DNA from: TMP-86 sp039807285
GTDB lineage: Bacteria; Pseudomonadota; Gammaproteobacteria; Steroidobacterales; Steroidobacteraceae
Direction of reading: 5' to 3'
NCBI GenBank assembly: GCA_044226785.1
Contig: JBGAGK010000024.1
Location: 1-64,000, forward strand
Length of the DNA stretch: 64,000 bases
Shown here: positions 15,864 through 25,010 of the stretch, one piece after another
Position numbering within the stretch: the first letter of the stretch is position 1
How the letters are laid out: every line of letters begins with the position of its first letter
Notes under the pieces: model-generated
The model's database searches: none
Told to the model about the DNA's origin: nothing
The model's input: only the letters and a program-made list of their open reading frames with translations
Position numbers and translations under genes: made by a program

Positions 15864-15900
15864 TTGCCCCTGTTCGGATTGTAATGATATAATTGTATCA
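15864..15900. promoter_or_regulatory. Divergent promoter with overlapping palindromic operator
   Basis: On the + strand TTGCCC (15864-15869), 18 bases, TATAAT (15888-15893) gives a good promoter toward the TonB receptor. On the - strand TACAAT (15897-15892) has TGGATC 17 bases upstream, pointing to the decarboxylase. The 16-bp near-palindrome TGATATAATTGTATCA (15885-15900, one mismatch) covers both -10 boxes, as a TetR-type operator would. Confidence 0.55.
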
Positions 15901-15920
15901 GTATCTATCATTTTGATCCA

Positions 15921-15939
15921 TGAATCCATTATAGATTCA
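15921..15939. promoter_or_regulatory. Second inverted repeat in the divergent region
   Basis: TGAATC-CATTATA-GATTCA has perfect six-base arms and a seven-base spacer, 21 bases after the first palindrome. It lies in the leader of the TonB-receptor operon and may be a second operator. Confidence 0.4.
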
Positions 15940-16011
15940 CAATCTTCCGGCGACACCCGGCAGCGGCATCGGGGTGGGGTTGCCAGGAGATCAACACGGG
16001 GGAAAGATCCA

Positions 16012-18234
16012 ATGAACGCGCGAGCCAGCAAATCGGCGAGCCAAGGATTCAAGACAGGCGCCGGGCAGATCCTGGTGGCGGCAACCATCGTGGGGCTATC
16101 GGCAGGACCCGCCCGCGCTGCGACGCCGCCAGATTCCCTGGTTCTGGAAGAGGTCGTGGTAACCGCACAAAAGCGTGAGCAAAACCTGCAGGATGTCGGC
16201 ATTTCAATCACCTCCCTGAGCGGAGATCAATTGAATGCGTTGGGCTATACAAGCACGGCCGATATCATCGCTCAAACACCCAGCATGCGAATGTTGGCGT
16301 TCTCCCCCTCTCTCACGGTCTTCAACATCCGCGGGGTATCGCAGAATGATTTCGCGGATCACTACGAGCCACCAGTTGCAGTATTCGTCGACGAGGCCTA
16401 CATAAGCTCCCAGGGCTCCGTGAACTCACTTCTGTTCGATGTTGAACGCGTGGAAGTGCTTCGAGGTCCGCAGGGCACACTGTTCGGTCGGAACGCCACG
16501 GGGGGGCTGATCCACTTCATCAGCCGGAAGCCCACCACGACGCCTGAGGGTTACGCGCAGGTCACTCTGGGGCAGTACGCGCAAACGAATGGCGAGCTCG
16601 CGATCGGTGGCCCGCTGTCCGAGCGTGTCTCGGCGCGTCTGGCAGCCGCTGTCGTGCGCAACAATGGCTGGTTGGAGAACCGCATTGGCGATGACCTGAA
16701 TCGCAACCGTGACTTCGGATACCGGCTGCAACTCGACTTCAAGGCCACCGATTCGACGGACCTGCTGCTGAACCTCCACGGCAGCCACAATGATGACCTG
16801 AGTGGCGGCTACTCGCACTCTGCACTGTATCCGAATGCGGACGGCCTGGGGGTCGTGGTGCCGGCAGACCAGAACTACTACGGGACCTGCAATGGTTGTG
16901 ATCTGCTGGGCTATCGGAACACAGGCGATGTCTGGCACCAGGCATACGACCGGATAGGCTTTCTGAAGCGAGACATCAACGGCGTGACCCTCAAGATCAC
17001 TTCGGAGTTCTCTCGAGCCACCTTTACGTCGATTTCCGACTATCTTCACACCAGCAAGAGTTTTGGCAGTGACAGCGATGCATCGCCAAATGATTTGCTG
17101 ACCTTCGACACAAGACAGGGCTTTGATCAGTACTCTCAGGAGCTGCGCCTGTCGGGCGGCAAAGATGCCACCCGGTGGGTTACCGGAATCTACCTGTTGC
17201 GCATCGATACCGACAACATGGCAGCTGCGGGCATCGGTACGTTGTTCAATCCGCGCTTTGTTTCTCAAGCGAACTACAAGCTGAAAACGTCATCGGCCGC
17301 ACTCTACGGACAGGTGGAGCATGATCTTTCGAAGCAATTCACGCTGACTGCGGGTGCCCGCTACACTTACGACAGGAAAACCATGGACTACCTTCTCACC
17401 GACAATTTCGGTGGCTCGGTACCCTTCAACGAAAGTCTGTATCCGAACCTGGCAAGGCAGACATTCAGGAACGTGTCCGCCAAGCTGCAGCTCGACTGGC
17501 GGCCACGCGACGGTGTGCTGGCTTACGCGAGCATCAATCGGGGCCACAAGAGTGGCAGCTTTTCGGCGCCCATCTTTCAGCCCTTCACGCCTGAGTCGCT
17601 TCCGCACGGCCAGGAAGTCCTGACGTCCTTCGAATTGGGTACGAAAAGCACGTGGGCCGACGGACGCCTTCGCGTGAACGGTTCCGTCTTCTACTACGAC
17701 TACAAGGATTATCAGGCCTTTTTCCTCGTGGGTCTGTCGCAGGCGGTCGCCAACCGGAACGCAACCGTTCGTGGCGGGGAAATCGAGATCGCCGCGAGTC
17801 CGGTGGAAGGACTGGATCTCAGTCTAGGCATCTCTCACCTGGACGGCACGGTGAAGGACATCCGGTTGCCGGCCGGGCGCATCACGGACCGTGACATGCC
17901 CATGACTCCGAACCTTGGCCTGAATGCACTCGCGCGTTACACCTGGCCCATGTTCGAGGGGCACCTGGCCTTGCAGGCGGACGCAACCTATACGAGCTCA
18001 TTCAACTTCTATGTCGTCAATCCACCGCAGGCGCAGGAGCCACGGCATACGGTGGTGAACGCACGAATCAGCTATCGTACAGGCGACAGTCGCTGGGAGA
18101 GCGCCCTCGCGGTCAAGAATCTGACCAATGAGGCCTATCGTCTTTATACCAACGACATCAGCTCGCTTAGCATTGGTCTTGACGGATTTGCACCGCCACG
18201 CTGGGTATCGGCATCACTCCTTTACCGGTGGTAG
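16012..18234 (+). CDS. TonB-dependent outer-membrane receptor
   Basis: 740 residues. A signal peptide ends near PARAATPPDS, followed by the TonB-box-like LEEVVVTAQKREQNLQDV. A plug domain (about 50-165) contains FNIRGVSQNDF and the end signature VERVEVLRGPQGTLFGRNATGG, and a long beta-barrel ends in an aromatic residue (SLLYRW). It would import a scarce ligand across the outer membrane. It heads an operon with hyuA, hyuB and an MFS permease (gaps 41, overlap 4, 19 bases), so the ligand is probably the hydantoinase substrate rather than iron. ATG 16012 follows GGGGGAAAG. Confidence 0.93.
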   Translation: MNARASKSASQGFKTGAGQILVAATIVGLSAGPARAATPPDSLVLEEVVVTAQKREQNLQDVGISITSLSGDQLNALGYTSTADIIAQTPSMRMLAFSPSLTVFNIRGVSQNDFADHYEPPVAVFVDEAYISSQGSVNSLLFDVERVEVLRGPQGTLFGRNATGGLIHFISRKPTTTPEGYAQVTLGQYAQTNGELAIGGPLSERVSARLAAAVVRNNGWLENRIGDDLNRNRDFGYRLQLDFKATDSTDLLLNLHGSHNDDLSGGYSHSALYPNADGLGVVVPADQNYYGTCNGCDLLGYRNTGDVWHQAYDRIGFLKRDINGVTLKITSEFSRATFTSISDYLHTSKSFGSDSDASPNDLLTFDTRQGFDQYSQELRLSGGKDATRWVTGIYLLRIDTDNMAAAGIGTLFNPRFVSQANYKLKTSSAALYGQVEHDLSKQFTLTAGARYTYDRKTMDYLLTDNFGGSVPFNESLYPNLARQTFRNVSAKLQLDWRPRDGVLAYASINRGHKSGSFSAPIFQPFTPESLPHGQEVLTSFELGTKSTWADGRLRVNGSVFYYDYKDYQAFFLVGLSQAVANRNATVRGGEIEIAASPVEGLDLSLGISHLDGTVKDIRLPAGRITDRDMPMTPNLGLNALARYTWPMFEGHLALQADATYTSSFNFYVVNPPQAQEPRHTVVNARISYRTGDSRWESALAVKNLTNEAYRLYTNDISSLSIGLDGFAPPRWVSASLLYRW

Positions 18235-18275
18235 AAACGAGGTGGCGAATAGCCCTGGCATGACTGGAGTACTGA

Positions 18276-20351
18276 ATGCGTCTGGCCTGTGATACCGGAG
18301 GTACCTTCACGGATTTGCTGGTGGAGGAATTCGACGGCAGCGTCCGCATGTACAAGGCGTCCACCACGCCAGCCAATCCGATTGATGGCGTCATCGCTGT
18401 CCTGGAACTGGCTGCAGGCGAGGCAGGTCTTCCATTGGATCGATTTCTCGCATCGGCGGAAACGTTGATTCATGGCACCACCCATGCAATCAACGCCATC
18501 GTGACCGGCAATACGGCACGTACTGCCCTGCTGACGACCCAGGGTCACCCGGATGTTCTGGTTCTGCGTGAAGGAGGGCGACGCGATGCGTTTGATCACG
18601 AAACCCCGTTCCCGGCACCCTACGTGCCTCGTCGCCTGACTTACGAGATTCCGGAGCGAATTGACGCCACCGGTGAGGTTGTAACGCCCCTGGATGAGTC
18701 GGTCGTGCAGGCAATCTTCGCGCGATTGCGTGACGAGAGGATCGAGGCGATCGCCTGTTGTCTGCTGTGGTCCATCTCCAACCCGGCGCACGAACTCCGC
18801 ATTGGCGAGATGATTGAGCAGATCCTGCCGGGCATTCCCTATACACTTTCGCATCAGCTCAATCCGAGTCTGCGCGAGTATCGCCGGGCAATCTCGGCGG
18901 CCATCGACGTGTCTCTCAAACCGCTGATGGCCCGCTATCTTCGCGATCTGCGCTCGAGATTGCGGAATGCCGGGTTCGCTGGCCGCCTGCTCGTACAGAC
19001 ATCTCAAGGGGGAATGGCAACTGCCGAGACTCTGGCCCGCACACCCATACACACCCTCAACTCGGGTCCGGCCCTTGCACCCGTGGCCGGGCAGGCCCTC
19101 GCAAGGCGCGCCATGATCAGAAGCGACATCATCGTCGCAGATACCGGCGGAACGACTTACGATGTCAGCCTGGTTCGCGGTGGCAGAATCCCCATGACGC
19201 GGGATACCTGGCTGGGCCAGCCCTACCAGGGGCACATGACCGGGTTTCCATCCATCGACGTGAAGAGCATCGGCGCGGGCGGTGGCAGCATTGCGTGGCT
19301 CGACGATTCCGGTCTGCTGCACGTCGGTCCCCGGAGTGCGGGAGCAAAGCCAGGGCCCGCCTGTTTTGGGTTGGGCGGCATCCAGCCCACTCTCACGGAT
19401 GCAGCTGTGATCCTCGGGTATCTCGATCCTGGCTACTTCCTGGGCGGCACGATGACACTGGATCGGGTTGCGGCAGAACTTGCAATCGACCAGATTGCGG
19501 CACCGCTGAACGTGACTCGCGAAGCGGCAGCTCTGGCCATTCATCAGGTGGCCACGGAGAACATGGTTCAGGCGATACTCGACATCACCGTGCGACAGGG
19601 CATCGACCCTGCCGAGACAGTTCTCATTGGCGGCGGCGGTGCGGCAGGCATCAATTCCGACGCGATCGGCCGGCGCCTGCATTGTCAGCAAGTCATTTTC
19701 CCCGGCGTCGGAGCCGCGCTCAGTGCGGCAGGCGCGCTGTTGTCGGACATCCGATCCGAAGCGCGCCGAACGCGGTTCTGCTCGACCAGCGCTTTTCCGA
19801 TGCAATCCGTCAATGCATTGCTCGACGAACTGGTTGCCGAGTGTCACTCCTTCGCCACTGTTGCCGGTGCAAAGCCGGGCGACTGCAGGATCGGGTTTTC
19901 AGTCGAGGCACGCTACCCGAACCAGGTCTGGGAAATCGATGTGCCTCTCGATGTTTCCATATTCAACAGCCCCCGGGATGTGCGGCATCTGTGTGAGCGC
20001 TTCCATGCGACGCATCGTGCGCTCTTCGGGTTCGATGATCCGCATTCCGACGTGGAGGTCGTCACATGGTGTGCGACCATAAGCTGGGCGGCGGACTCAC
20101 GTGCAGGAGGAGCGCTTCGACTTCATGGTGAGCCGCGCCGCAGCTACGCCCGTAGCCGCGCGGCCTGGTTTGCGGGTCATTCAGGGCCAGTGACCACCCC
20201 CGTGATGGATCTGGGGGACCTCGCGCAAGACACCGATTTTTCAGGCCCGGCTCTGATTGAAAGCCGATTCACGACGATCGTGGTCCAGCCGGGTTCCGAC
20301 TTTCGCCTGGACGGGATGGGTTTGTCGCTTACAAGCAGGGAATTCTCATGA
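18276..20351 (+). CDS. ATP-dependent hydantoinase/oxoprolinase subunit A
   Basis: 691 residues of the HyuA family (N-methylhydantoinase A, 5-oxoprolinase N-half, acetophenone carboxylase subunits). Motifs are the N-terminal phosphate loop RLACDTGGTFTDLLV, LIHGTTHAINAI, the second phosphate loop VADTGGTTYDVSLV, SIDVKSIGAGGGSIAW and GPRSAGAKPGPACF, LIGGGGAAG, and a C-terminal beta domain. With subunit B these enzymes use ATP to open a lactam or hydantoin ring or to carboxylate a ketone. The start ATG overlaps nothing; TGGAG lies 6 bases upstream. The stop overlaps the hyuB start by 4 bases, so 1:1 synthesis is likely. Confidence 0.93.
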   Translation: MRLACDTGGTFTDLLVEEFDGSVRMYKASTTPANPIDGVIAVLELAAGEAGLPLDRFLASAETLIHGTTHAINAIVTGNTARTALLTTQGHPDVLVLREGGRRDAFDHETPFPAPYVPRRLTYEIPERIDATGEVVTPLDESVVQAIFARLRDERIEAIACCLLWSISNPAHELRIGEMIEQILPGIPYTLSHQLNPSLREYRRAISAAIDVSLKPLMARYLRDLRSRLRNAGFAGRLLVQTSQGGMATAETLARTPIHTLNSGPALAPVAGQALARRAMIRSDIIVADTGGTTYDVSLVRGGRIPMTRDTWLGQPYQGHMTGFPSIDVKSIGAGGGSIAWLDDSGLLHVGPRSAGAKPGPACFGLGGIQPTLTDAAVILGYLDPGYFLGGTMTLDRVAAELAIDQIAAPLNVTREAAALAIHQVATENMVQAILDITVRQGIDPAETVLIGGGGAAGINSDAIGRRLHCQQVIFPGVGAALSAAGALLSDIRSEARRTRFCSTSAFPMQSVNALLDELVAECHSFATVAGAKPGDCRIGFSVEARYPNQVWEIDVPLDVSIFNSPRDVRHLCERFHATHRALFGFDDPHSDVEVVTWCATISWAADSRAGGALRLHGEPRRSYARSRAAWFAGHSGPVTTPVMDLGDLAQDTDFSGPALIESRFTTIVVQPGSDFRLDGMGLSLTSREFS

Positions 20352-22162
20352 GCTCTGCGAACAATCGGTATCAAGACATGAATGGTGATCCAGCCCTTCT
20401 CAGTGTGCTTGCCCATCGTCTTGACGGTGTCGTCCGGAAGATGGCAAACACGTTGTTGAGAACGGGGCGTTCCGGTGTCCTGAACAGGGCGCGCGATTTT
20501 TCATGCTGTATCGTGACGGCGGAATGTGAGCTTGTCGCCGCCGCCGAAAGTCTTCCCATCCATGTGCTCAGTGGACCGGATCTGATGGCGAAGGTGATGG
20601 TTGAATTCTCGCCAACGCTCAAGCGTGGCGACGCCTTTTTGAACAATTCTCCCTACCATGGGTGCAGCCACCCAGCGGACCATACGCTCCTCGTCCCGGT
20701 CATCGATGAGGGCGGCCGGCACCGCTTCACGGTGCTCGCCAAGGCTCATCAGGCGGATATTGGATGTTCTGTGCCGACGACCTATTATGCCGCGGCGCGT
20801 GACGTCTATGAAGAAGGGGCCCTTCTGTTTCCATCTGTACGTGTTCAATGCGATTACGAGGAGATCGATGATTTTCTGAGGATGTGCGAATTGCGGATAC
20901 GGGTGCCCGAACAATGGCGGGGCGATTATGCCGCCATGATGGGTGCGGCACGCATTGGCGAGCGCGAAGTCATGGCCATTGCCCAGGAAATCGGCTGGGA
21001 CAATTTGTCAAACTTCTGCACGACGTGGTTCGACTACAGCGAACGACGGATGATGCGGGCGCTGGAGCGCCTGCCCGGCGGGACGGCTGCAGCGACCAGC
21101 ACGCACGATCCGTTTCCCGGCACGCCGCCCGGGGGCGTGCCGATCCGTGCGATGGTTCGTATCGATCCAGCCAGCGCCCTGGTGGAGGTCGATTTGCGCG
21201 ACAACCTCGACTGCCTGCCCTGTGGACTGAATCTCAGTGAAGCCTGTGCACGCACGTCGGCTATGTTGGGAGTGTTCAACAGCATAGACGCGGATATTCC
21301 GAAGAATGCCGGCAGCTTCCGCCGCATTCAGGTGCTGTTGCGGGAGAACTGTGTGGCCGGAATCCCGCGGCATCCAGCAAGCTGCTCTGCAGCCACGACC
21401 AACCTGGCAGATCGTGTTGCAAACTGCGTGCAATCGGCCATTGCCGGAATCGGAGAGGGAATTGGAATGGCCGAATATGGCGCACCGATCCCTGCTACCT
21501 CGCCGGTCATCTCAGGCACCGACCCGCGAACCGGGCGACGATACGTCAACCAGATGTTCCTCGGCGTCACTGCCGGTGCCGCGAGGCCGAGAGTCGATTC
21601 CTGGCTGACGGGAGTTCATGTTGGCAACGGAGGACTGTGCTTCATCGACAGCATCGAGCTGGCCGAGCTCTATCATCCGCTGAGGGTGACGGAGAGACGC
21701 CTGATTCCAGACACGGAGGGCGCCGGACGATTCACCGGTGCACCTGTGCTGCAGCTCGAATACCTGCCGATCGGTGCGCCAATGGATATAGCCTACGTCT
21801 CGGACGGCAACCAGAATCCGCCCCGCGGAGTGCGCGGTGGCCTGGCCGGTGGTGCTGCGGATCAGCATGTGCGTCGTCTTGACGGAATGCTCGAACGATT
21901 GCCGCAGGCGGCGCAGTTTACCCTTCAGCCAGGCGAGACCGTGATTGCAAGGTGCAATGGTGGTGGCGGCTATGGCGCGCCGTCCGAGCGGTTGGCCGAG
22001 AGCGTCAGGCGGGATGTCATGGAACACCTGATTTCCCGATCGCGCGCACGTGAAATCTACGGGGTTGTCCTGCGCGACGATCTCAGCATCGATGAAGAGG
22101 CGACCAGGCTGGTCCGACTGGCCGCGCCGGAGACCCCTGCCATTACCACTGCCTCCGGATGA
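20348..22162 (+). CDS. ATP-dependent hydantoinase/oxoprolinase subunit B
   Basis: 604 residues of the HyuB family. Characteristic segments are MANTLLRTGRSGVLNRARDFSC, the metal-site region NNSPYHGCSHPADHTLLVPV, AKAHQADIGCSVPTTY, VEVDLRDNLDCLPCGLNLSEA, a Gly-rich C-terminal stretch VSDGNQNPPRGVRGGLAGG and CNGGGGYGAPSERL. It forms a complex with subunit A, to which it is coupled by a 4-base start/stop overlap. The exact substrate cannot be read from sequence. Full family length, no damage seen. Confidence 0.93.
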   Translation: MSSANNRYQDMNGDPALLSVLAHRLDGVVRKMANTLLRTGRSGVLNRARDFSCCIVTAECELVAAAESLPIHVLSGPDLMAKVMVEFSPTLKRGDAFLNNSPYHGCSHPADHTLLVPVIDEGGRHRFTVLAKAHQADIGCSVPTTYYAAARDVYEEGALLFPSVRVQCDYEEIDDFLRMCELRIRVPEQWRGDYAAMMGAARIGEREVMAIAQEIGWDNLSNFCTTWFDYSERRMMRALERLPGGTAAATSTHDPFPGTPPGGVPIRAMVRIDPASALVEVDLRDNLDCLPCGLNLSEACARTSAMLGVFNSIDADIPKNAGSFRRIQVLLRENCVAGIPRHPASCSAATTNLADRVANCVQSAIAGIGEGIGMAEYGAPIPATSPVISGTDPRTGRRYVNQMFLGVTAGAARPRVDSWLTGVHVGNGGLCFIDSIELAELYHPLRVTERRLIPDTEGAGRFTGAPVLQLEYLPIGAPMDIAYVSDGNQNPPRGVRGGLAGGAADQHVRRLDGMLERLPQAAQFTLQPGETVIARCNGGGGYGAPSERLAESVRRDVMEHLISRSRAREIYGVVLRDDLSIDEEATRLVRLAAPETPAITTASG

Positions 22163-22181
22163 TCCTGCGGCGCAGGGATTC

Positions 22182-23345
22182 ATGAGTTCCCGACTGGCGC
22201 AGCTCGAAGCCTACCGGTCATGGCCGGTGGCGGTTGTGGCCACGATCATTGGCAATGCGTGCCCGATCGTGCAGCCGCTTCTGGTGGGAGTCTACGTCGA
22301 TGCGCTGGGAGTGGAGCTCGCCAATGCCGGCTATATTTCTGCCACGGAGCTGGCGGGTCTGGCAATTGCGGCGCTGATGGTCGCGCGTTTCGTGGGCTCG
22401 GTTTCCCTGCGGAAGGCAGGAACGATTGCATGCAGCCTGTTTGTCATGGCAAATGTCCTGAGCCTGCTTGCCGGCGGCGCCTTCCCGATGGCGCTCTGCC
22501 GACTCGTTGCGGGGTGCGCCTCGGGTGCAGCGCTTGCCATTGGCGGAGCGATGGCGGCCCGTACCACCCAGCCAGATCGGGTTTTCGCGCTGGCCTTTGC
22601 GGGTGTCACTGCTTATGGCACCGTGTTCTTCATGACCGTGCCCGCCATGATGCATTCCCATGGCTACCCGGTCCTGTTTGTCGCACAGATTCTGCTCGGC
22701 TGCATCGCCACTGCCTGCGTCGCGTTTCTCTATCATCCGGGATCGACATTGAAGCAGGCGGCTGGCAGCGTTGCCGCAACATCTGCACCAAAACGCTCTC
22801 TGGACACTGTACGCATCCTGCTTTGCGGATTCGCTCTGTACGTTGGGCATGCCGCCATCTGGACCTATGAGGAACGAATGGGTACCCGACTCGGGATGGC
22901 GCCGGCCGATATCGGCAATGCCTTGAGTCTCGCATCCATCGCGGGGCTGATAGGTGCCTTGATCGCCGCGGGCATCGGCACACGCATGGGTCGCGCCTTG
23001 CCGCAAATCATCGCATTGACTCTTTCTGTGATTGCGGCCCTGTTGATCGTCAGCAGCGCAAACGCGCTTTCCTATGCATTCGCGGCCTGCCTTATCGCAC
23101 TGTCCTGGTTCTATGGTTTGCCGTACCTCGCCGGTCTCGCGTCTGCGCTCGACTTGACGGGACGGCGGGCCGCCGAGCTCCAGGCCGTCATGAACATCGG
23201 CTACGCGCTGGGGCCGATGGTGGCAGCGACGCTGGTGACGGCGACTTTCAGCAGCATTGGTTGGTTGGCTGCGAGTTGCTATGCCTTGTGTCTGCTGTTG
23301 GTTGTTGGGCCGGCCAGGCGGCACGACCGGCAAGCGGGCCGCTGA
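22182..23345 (+). CDS. Major facilitator superfamily transporter
   Basis: 387 residues with about twelve membrane helices, split by a cytoplasmic loop near residue 185-200 (TSAPKRSLDT). Short N-terminus SSRLAQLEAYRSWP precedes helix 1. It is the last gene of the TonB receptor-hyuA-hyuB operon, 19 bases after hyuB, so it most likely carries the same substrate across the inner membrane, although export of a product is also possible. The frame is open further upstream inside hyuB; the ATG at 22182 follows GCAGGGA. Confidence 0.88.
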   Translation: MSSRLAQLEAYRSWPVAVVATIIGNACPIVQPLLVGVYVDALGVELANAGYISATELAGLAIAALMVARFVGSVSLRKAGTIACSLFVMANVLSLLAGGAFPMALCRLVAGCASGAALAIGGAMAARTTQPDRVFALAFAGVTAYGTVFFMTVPAMMHSHGYPVLFVAQILLGCIATACVAFLYHPGSTLKQAAGSVAATSAPKRSLDTVRILLCGFALYVGHAAIWTYEERMGTRLGMAPADIGNALSLASIAGLIGALIAAGIGTRMGRALPQIIALTLSVIAALLIVSSANALSYAFAACLIALSWFYGLPYLAGLASALDLTGRRAAELQAVMNIGYALGPMVAATLVTATFSSIGWLAASCYALCLLLVVGPARRHDRQAGR

Positions 23346-23514
23346 CGGGTTGGTTGTCCCTCCTGACATTCAAATTCATGCGAAGCTGGCATTGCAAACC
23401 TGTTTCCCACCAATGTGAATTCCATGGTGACCTGTGCACTGTTGACCATCGGGCTCGACAGGTGTCGCGCACGATTGATTGCGGATCCCGGACTGGTGAA
23501 TGCACCCCGCAACT

Positions 23515-24165
23515 TCAACCGCGCACGCCTCCGGGCTTGCAGGACGGGTGAAGACTGGCAGCCGCTGACGGGCGTGTGGCCACCCGCTCGAACCAGGGAC
23601 CGATACGCGGCAAGCGCCGATCGAACGGCTGCCCAACCGAGGCCGCAAAGTCCAGCCAGACATACAGCCAGATATCCGCCAGGGAGAAGCGTTCACCCGC
23701 GATCCAAGGCCCCTCACCCAGCAGGCCATCCAGCCAGGCGATGCGGTCCTGCGCCACGCACTTCAACCCATCGGCGGCTTCAGGTGCCACGGGAATCCGA
23801 TCACGAAAGCGCGGCAACCCTTCCGCGTAGTGATACGCATTGTGGATGTTCTCGGTGATATTGAGTTCGATGCGCCGCTGCCATTGCCGTGTCTCGGCCC
23901 GCTGCCTTGCGGACGCTCCGATCAGTGCCCGGGAGGGGTTGAGTTCTTCCAGGTACTCCATGATGGTGATGGACTCGGCAATGCTGGTGCCATCATCGAG
24001 CAGCAGCGTCGGCGTCTGACCGGCCGGATTGTGCGCAAGATACGGGGCCTGGCGGTTTTCTCCCGTGAAGACATCCACCTGCCGGCTGGGTACGACCAGC
24101 CCCTTTTCGGCGAGGAACATGCGCACGGTGCGCGGTGCGGGGCTCAGGGCATCCAGAAGCAACAC
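23515..24165 (-). CDS. Glutathione S-transferase family protein
   Basis: 216 residues. The N-terminal thioredoxin-like domain (MLLLDALSPAPRTVRMFLAEKGLVVPSRQVDVFTGENRQAPYLAHNPAGQTPTLLL split at the conserved cis-Pro of GQTPTL) contains the glutathione-binding D-x-x-x-I-x-ESITIMEYLEE. The C-terminal helical domain has the N-capping FSLADIWLYVWLDF. A Ser/Pro-rich start (LSPAPRTVR) suggests a Ser-type GST. It converges with the MFS gene. The substrate is unknown; it may belong to general detoxification. Confidence 0.9.
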   Translation of the reverse strand: MLLLDALSPAPRTVRMFLAEKGLVVPSRQVDVFTGENRQAPYLAHNPAGQTPTLLLDDGTSIAESITIMEYLEELNPSRALIGASARQRAETRQWQRRIELNITENIHNAYHYAEGLPRFRDRIPVAPEAADGLKCVAQDRIAWLDGLLGEGPWIAGERFSLADIWLYVWLDFAASVGQPFDRRLPRIGPWFERVATRPSAAASLHPSCKPGGVRG

Positions 24166-24317
24166 GATTGATCTCCATGCAGTCGATGAATGACCTCAAA
24201 GTCTACTTTGTCCAAGTGGGTTATCGACACACGTGGATCCAGAATATGCTGGTATCTTCGTTGTTCCCAGCACACCGACTTACGCAAGCCAGTCGGAAAT
24301 CTGCGTGCTGCGTTGCA

Positions 24318-24356
24318 AATGCCCATATTGGGCATTTTTATGCCCGGTATGGGCAT
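24318..24356. promoter_or_regulatory. Tandem operators of the MNT/HEPN module
   Basis: AATGCCCATATTGGGCATT (24318-24336) and ATGCCCGGTATGGGCAT (24340-24356) are two copies of ATGCCC-N5-GGGCAT with centres 21 bases apart, two helical turns. They sit 50-90 bases before the winged-helix antitoxin start, as expected for cooperative autorepression. Confidence 0.75.
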
Positions 24357-24408
24357 GAAATCTGACGCCAGAATCCGGAAGCGCGGTCATAGAGGAAGAA
24401 CCGGGAAA

Positions 24409-25010
24409 TTGTCTGCGTCAACGAATATCGCGAGTGCGCTTTTCTCGACGACGCAGCAACGACTGCTCGGATTGCTTTTCGGCCAGCCAGATCGGCGTTT
24501 CTTTGCGAATGAGATCATCGGTCTGACCGCTTCCGGTTCCGGTGCCATACAACGCGAGCTCGCGAGCCTTACGGATAGCGGTCTGGTGAACGCGTGCAAA
24601 GGAGGCAATCGAAAGTATTTTCAGGCAAACAAGGGTTCCCCCTGTTCGAGGAACTGCGGAGCATCATCCTCAAAACCGTCGGGGCGGCTGGGCCGCTTCG
24701 AGCGGCGCTGAATTCTCTTGCCCCGCAGATCCAGGTTGCCTTTGTCTACGGTTCTGTGGCAAAGCGTCAGGATATGGCAAGCAGTGACCTGGATTTGCTC
24801 GTCGTATCCGACTCTTTGACGCTCGAGGATCTCTATGCGGCAGTGACTTCGGCGGAGCGTCAGCTTTCGCGGAAGGTGAGCATCACGCTGTATACGTCCT
24901 CGGAATATCGGCGTCGCCTGGAGAACAGGAATCCCTTCCTTGGCAGGGTGGTAGGCGGTGATCACATCATTTTGATAGGCGACGCACGTGAGCTTGCGCC
25001 AGCTGGATAA
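24409..25010 (+). pseudogene. Frameshifted winged-helix / nucleotidyltransferase antitoxin (MNT type)
   Basis: The N-terminal part (SASTNIASALFSTTQQRLLG, FANEIIGLTASGSGAIQREL, GLVNACKGGNRKYFQANK) is a winged-helix DNA-binding domain. The C-terminal part is a minimal nucleotidyltransferase with QVAFVYGSVAKRQDMASSDL followed by DLLVV, the GS-X(9-10)-DxD signature. The two halves are in different frames, joined at a run of five C (24638-24642); one more C would restore FQANKGSPLFEELRSIIL. Start is probably the TTG at 24409 behind AGAGGAAG; in-frame ATGs at 24340-24355 lie inside the operator. MNT enzymes AMPylate and silence HEPN toxins. Either a disabled antitoxin, a sequencing error or -1 slippage on Pro-CCC. 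Confidence 0.75.

Noticed and set aside
15861..16211. Upstream extension of the PLP-decarboxylase frame (to 528 residues)
   Set aside because: The added part crosses the divergent promoter region and the TonB receptor signal peptide, and does not look like protein.
18222..19847. 541-codon open frame on the minus strand
   Set aside because: It is antisense to hyuA, which has full family motifs; the frame is a GC-codon shadow with no protein-like features.
24636..24645. Programmed -1 frameshift in the MNT gene
   Set aside because: The run CCCCC permits slippage of one tRNA, but there is no standard heptamer (X XXY YYZ) or obvious downstream structure; a simple deletion is more likely.
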